A DNA stretch of 64,000 bases, from positions 434,001-498,000 of the forward strand of contig JANSWY010000001.1 in NCBI GenBank assembly GCA_024743255.1, given 5' to 3'. The notes beneath the pieces are model-generated. The model did no database searches, was not told where the DNA came from, and worked only from the letters and a program-made list of their open reading frames with translations. Position 1 is the stretch's first letter, and the number at the start of each line of letters is the position of its first letter. Positions 61,812-64,000 of this stretch are shown one piece after another. The position numbers and the translations under genes were made by a program. This DNA is from a bacterium. GTDB lineage: Bacteria; Bacteroidota; Bacteroidia; Cytophagales; Cyclobacteriaceae.

Positions 61812-63098
61812 ATGAAAGTAAAATACGTATTTTACGCAGCTCTTGCGATAGTAGTGGTTGGTATGGTTTTCCTGGTGGAGTTCCTACCTAATGGTTTAAA
61901 TGAGATTGGCGAAAACAAAATCGCTAAGTCGGATATGGTCACAGCTGAAGCCAAAGAGCCAAAGAAGCTTTTTGGGATCGTTGTGGATTCTTTGAATGTT
62001 GTTGAGGATAAGATTAAAAGAAATCAAAACCTTGCTGATATCCTTGTTAAGTACAATGTTGATTTTGTGAAAATCAATGAGCTGGCTAAAAAATCAAAGA
62101 GTGTATTTGATGTTCGTAAACTGAATTATGGTAGGAAATATACGATTCTCGCAAAGCAAGATTCACTAAATACCGCAACTCACTTCATTTATGAGCCAAA
62201 CCCATTCGAATATGTTGTTTACCAATTGAAGGACACTGTACAGGCATTTAAGCAGGAGAAACCAATAGAATATAGAGAAAAGGAATTAGTTGCCAAGATC
62301 AACTCTTCAATGTATGAAGCCATTCTTGAACAGGATGCTAGCCCATTATTGGTGAATAGACTTGTAGATGTGTTTGCTTGGCAAATCGACTTCTTTAGAA
62401 TACAGAAAGGCGATTCGTTTAAGGTGATTTATGAAGAGCAGGTTGTGGATGGTGAAGTTGTTGGGATTGGTCAAATAAAAGGAGCTTACTTTGAACACTT
62501 TGGCAATGCTTACTATGCTATTTACTATGATCAGGGAAGTGGTGTAGATTATTTTGATGAAGATGGGAATTCGCTTAGAAAGGCCTTCCTAAGGGCCCCA
62601 CTTAACTATACAAGAATTAGCTCCAGATACAGCTTAAGAAGGTTTCATCCAGTTCAGAAACGATATAAAGCACATTTAGGTACTGACTATGCAGCTCCTA
62701 GGGGTACTCCGATCAGGACTGTTGGTGATGGAATCATAACAGATGCCAGATACAAAAGAAATAATGGGAATTATGTGAAGGTTAAGCACAATGCAAATTA
62801 CACGACGCAATATTTGCATATGAATAAGATTGCAAAAGGAATTAAACCAGGGGTAAAAGTAAAACAAGGTCAAACCATAGGATATGTCGGAAGTACTGGT
62901 TTGGCAACCGGACCTCACTTATGTTTCAGGTTTTGGAAAAATGGAAGACAAGTAGATGCATTGAAGGTAGAATTACCACCTTCAGAGCCAATTAAGGAAG
63001 AACACAGAGAGGCATACGAAGAGGTAAAAGAAGAAATAATGGCTCGATTAGACGCAATTAACCTGGTCAATGATTCGTTTGTAGCAAGCGCAGACTAG
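61812..63098 (+). CDS. M23-family peptidoglycan metallopeptidase
   Basis: An N-terminal membrane anchor (about 5-27) is followed by about 240 residues with a LysM-like or related helical region (about 60-160). The M23 domain occupies about 280-385: His288-x3-Asp292 (HLGTDYAAPRG), the strand TTQYLHMNKIAKGI, and HLCFRFW with His369. All metal ligands of LytM/M23 are present, so it should be an active endopeptidase in the cell envelope. A box TTAATTTG (61797-61804) lies 7 nt before the ATG. Confidence 0.93.
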   Translation: MKVKYVFYAALAIVVVGMVFLVEFLPNGLNEIGENKIAKSDMVTAEAKEPKKLFGIVVDSLNVVEDKIKRNQNLADILVKYNVDFVKINELAKKSKSVFDVRKLNYGRKYTILAKQDSLNTATHFIYEPNPFEYVVYQLKDTVQAFKQEKPIEYREKELVAKINSSMYEAILEQDASPLLVNRLVDVFAWQIDFFRIQKGDSFKVIYEEQVVDGEVVGIGQIKGAYFEHFGNAYYAIYYDQGSGVDYFDEDGNSLRKAFLRAPLNYTRISSRYSLRRFHPVQKRYKAHLGTDYAAPRGTPIRTVGDGIITDARYKRNNGNYVKVKHNANYTTQYLHMNKIAKGIKPGVKVKQGQTIGYVGSTGLATGPHLCFRFWKNGRQVDALKVELPPSEPIKEEHREAYEEVKEEIMARLDAINLVNDSFVASAD

Positions 63099-63180
63099 GT
63101 CAAATTCTCAAAAAAGTATAGTATTTTCTTCTAAAATTGGTATTATCTTACGAGTAAGGCGCAATTCAACGTATAGCACT

Positions 63181-63885
63181 ATGAAAATGAAACCACTGGC
63201 ATCAATTCTATTGATACTACTATTGAGCAATTTTACTCAGGCAAATCATTTAGTTTCTGCAGACAGTCTTATTAAAATCACAGGAAATGTATTAAGCGAC
63301 CTTGATAGTTCTGGTGTAAAGGCAACAATCACCTATCAGAAACTACCATATTACGATGATATGGGAATGGCATCAGCAAAAGAAGGAACAGGGAATTATG
63401 AAATGTTCATGTTGCTTAACACTAAGTATCTGGTTCAGATTAAAGCTGACGGATTTGATCCATGGGAAGGGGAAATCGAGATTCTTGATGAGGATAACAG
63501 TGGAGACATGACAAAGCACTTTTCGTTGCAACCTGATAAGGAACATCAAATTATTAGTCTTGATAATCTAATTTTTGCATCTGGAAAATCCGTAATCAGT
63601 AAATCGTCATATGAAGAGCTTGATGAACTGGTGACATGGATGAACGAACGGCCAGATAAGAAAATTCAGCTAGAGGGACACACTGACTTTGCTGGAAACG
63701 CTGTTGCTAACATGAGACTATCTGAAGATAGAGTGGTTGCAGTGAAGGAATATCTGATAAAAAAGGGTATTAAGAAGAAAAGAGTATTAACAAAAGCATT
63801 TGGAGGTACACAACCTATCACTCGTGAAAGAACTTCAGAGGCCAAAGCTTTGAATAGAAGAGTGGAAGTACGAATTTTGAACTAA
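63181..63885 (+). CDS. OmpA-family outer-membrane/periplasmic protein
   Basis: A signal peptide (MKMKPLASILLILLLSNFTQA) precedes a carboxypeptidase-regulatory-like beta domain (about 25-120), after which the OmpA C-terminal peptidoglycan-binding domain follows (about 125-234): LDNLIFASGKSVISKSSYEEL, IQLEGHTDFAGNAVANMRLSE, the VAVKEYLIKKGIKKKRV helix and RRVEVRI. The conserved Asp and Arg that bind diaminopimelate are in HTDFAGN and LSEDR/RRVEV. Single gene, 83 bp after the M23 gene. Confidence 0.95.
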   Translation: MKMKPLASILLILLLSNFTQANHLVSADSLIKITGNVLSDLDSSGVKATITYQKLPYYDDMGMASAKEGTGNYEMFMLLNTKYLVQIKADGFDPWEGEIEILDEDNSGDMTKHFSLQPDKEHQIISLDNLIFASGKSVISKSSYEELDELVTWMNERPDKKIQLEGHTDFAGNAVANMRLSEDRVVAVKEYLIKKGIKKKRVLTKAFGGTQPITRERTSEAKALNRRVEVRILN

Positions 63886-63948
63886 ATTTTTACGCTAGGA
63901 AAAGGGAATCGTAGTTTGAGTTTTAAAAATTTAACCAACCAATTAATT

Positions 63949-64000
63949 ATGACTAGAATTTTACTAGTAATTAGTTTCTTAAGTCTAACAATGTTTGATC
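63949..64000 (+). CDS. Start of a further secreted protein (cut by the window end)
   Basis: ATG 63949 opens MTRILLVISFLSLTMFD, which looks like a signal peptide, and the window ends 17 residues in. It is in the same direction as the OmpA gene, with a 63-bp gap, so it may share its transcript. Nothing can be said about its function. Confidence 0.55.
   Translation, partial: MTRILLVISFLSLTMFD

Noticed and set aside
1-64000. tRNA, rRNA, tmRNA, prophage, integron or insertion sequence.
   Set aside because: I found no cloverleaf with a GGTTCRA arm, no rRNA signature, no transposase and no integrase by reading the window; a tRNAscan-SE and ISfinder search would settle it.

Overview
The window (64 kb, AT-rich) comes from a member of the Bacteroidota, most likely a marine-type Cytophagales bacterium. 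The signs are a subtilase with a type IX secretion (T9SS) C-terminal sorting domain, many SPII lipoproteins followed by acidic residues, DUF4493-, DUF4476-, DUF4412-, DUF6150- and DUF6702-like proteins, LytTR two-component systems, ECF sigma factors with small partners, and candidate promoters of the Bacteroidota type (TTG-N19-TAnnTTTG). No rRNA, tRNA, CRISPR array, transposase, integrase or prophage was recognised. Family names are from memory of sequence patterns, not from searches.

Layout. 1-1930: an accessory strip with one unknown gene (603-1244) bracketed by two same-orientation copies of a compound non-coding repeat; each copy ends in a 21-bp tandem array, expanded in one and decayed in the other. 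1931-5079: a two-gene operon, a membrane-anchored TIR-like protein plus a 736-aa P-loop NTPase, whose stop and start codons overlap. It is the best candidate for an undescribed (possibly defence) system. 5089-7101: a frameshifted small membrane gene and a LytS/LytT-type two-component pair. 7300-9458: a secreted serine hydrolase with TPR repeats, overlapping a secreted trypsin-like protease. 9498-11839: a third repeat copy, small unknown genes and a YceI lipoprotein. 12156-21143: the T9SS subtilase, a DUF4476 protein, YaaA, TspO, a lipoprotein with four lamin-tail-like repeats and a 2H phosphoesterase. 21335-28856: a zinc metalloprotease and three tandem lipoproteins sharing an almost constant N-terminal domain but carrying different C-terminal domains. 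28984-35598: a YheT-type hydrolase, a second histidine kinase with a LytTR regulator, a TetR/SDR module with visible operators, and a secreted protein plus LiaF-like membrane protein preceded by a LytTR-type direct repeat. 35659-45884: DUF427, an ECF sigma module, a nitrilase, a K+ channel, envelope lipoproteins, an M1 peptidase and HupE/DUF6702-like proteins. 45881-53249: housekeeping genes (nth, ECF sigma, uvrA, tpiA, prmA). 53302-64000: a 1676-aa envelope protein, an M20 dipeptidase, a DsbD-like protein, an M23 peptidase, an OmpA protein and the start of a further gene.

How it fits together: much of the window is cell-envelope biology (secreted proteases, lipoproteins, thiol redox relay, peptidoglycan enzymes, OmpA) under several local regulators (two LytTR systems, two ECF sigma factors, one TetR). 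Several intergenic RNA or DNA structures appear to set expression: a terminator hairpin that contains the next gene's start codon (42444-42488), a hairpin 4 nt before nth, paired TetR operators, and palindromes upstream of an ECF gene and of the giant gene.
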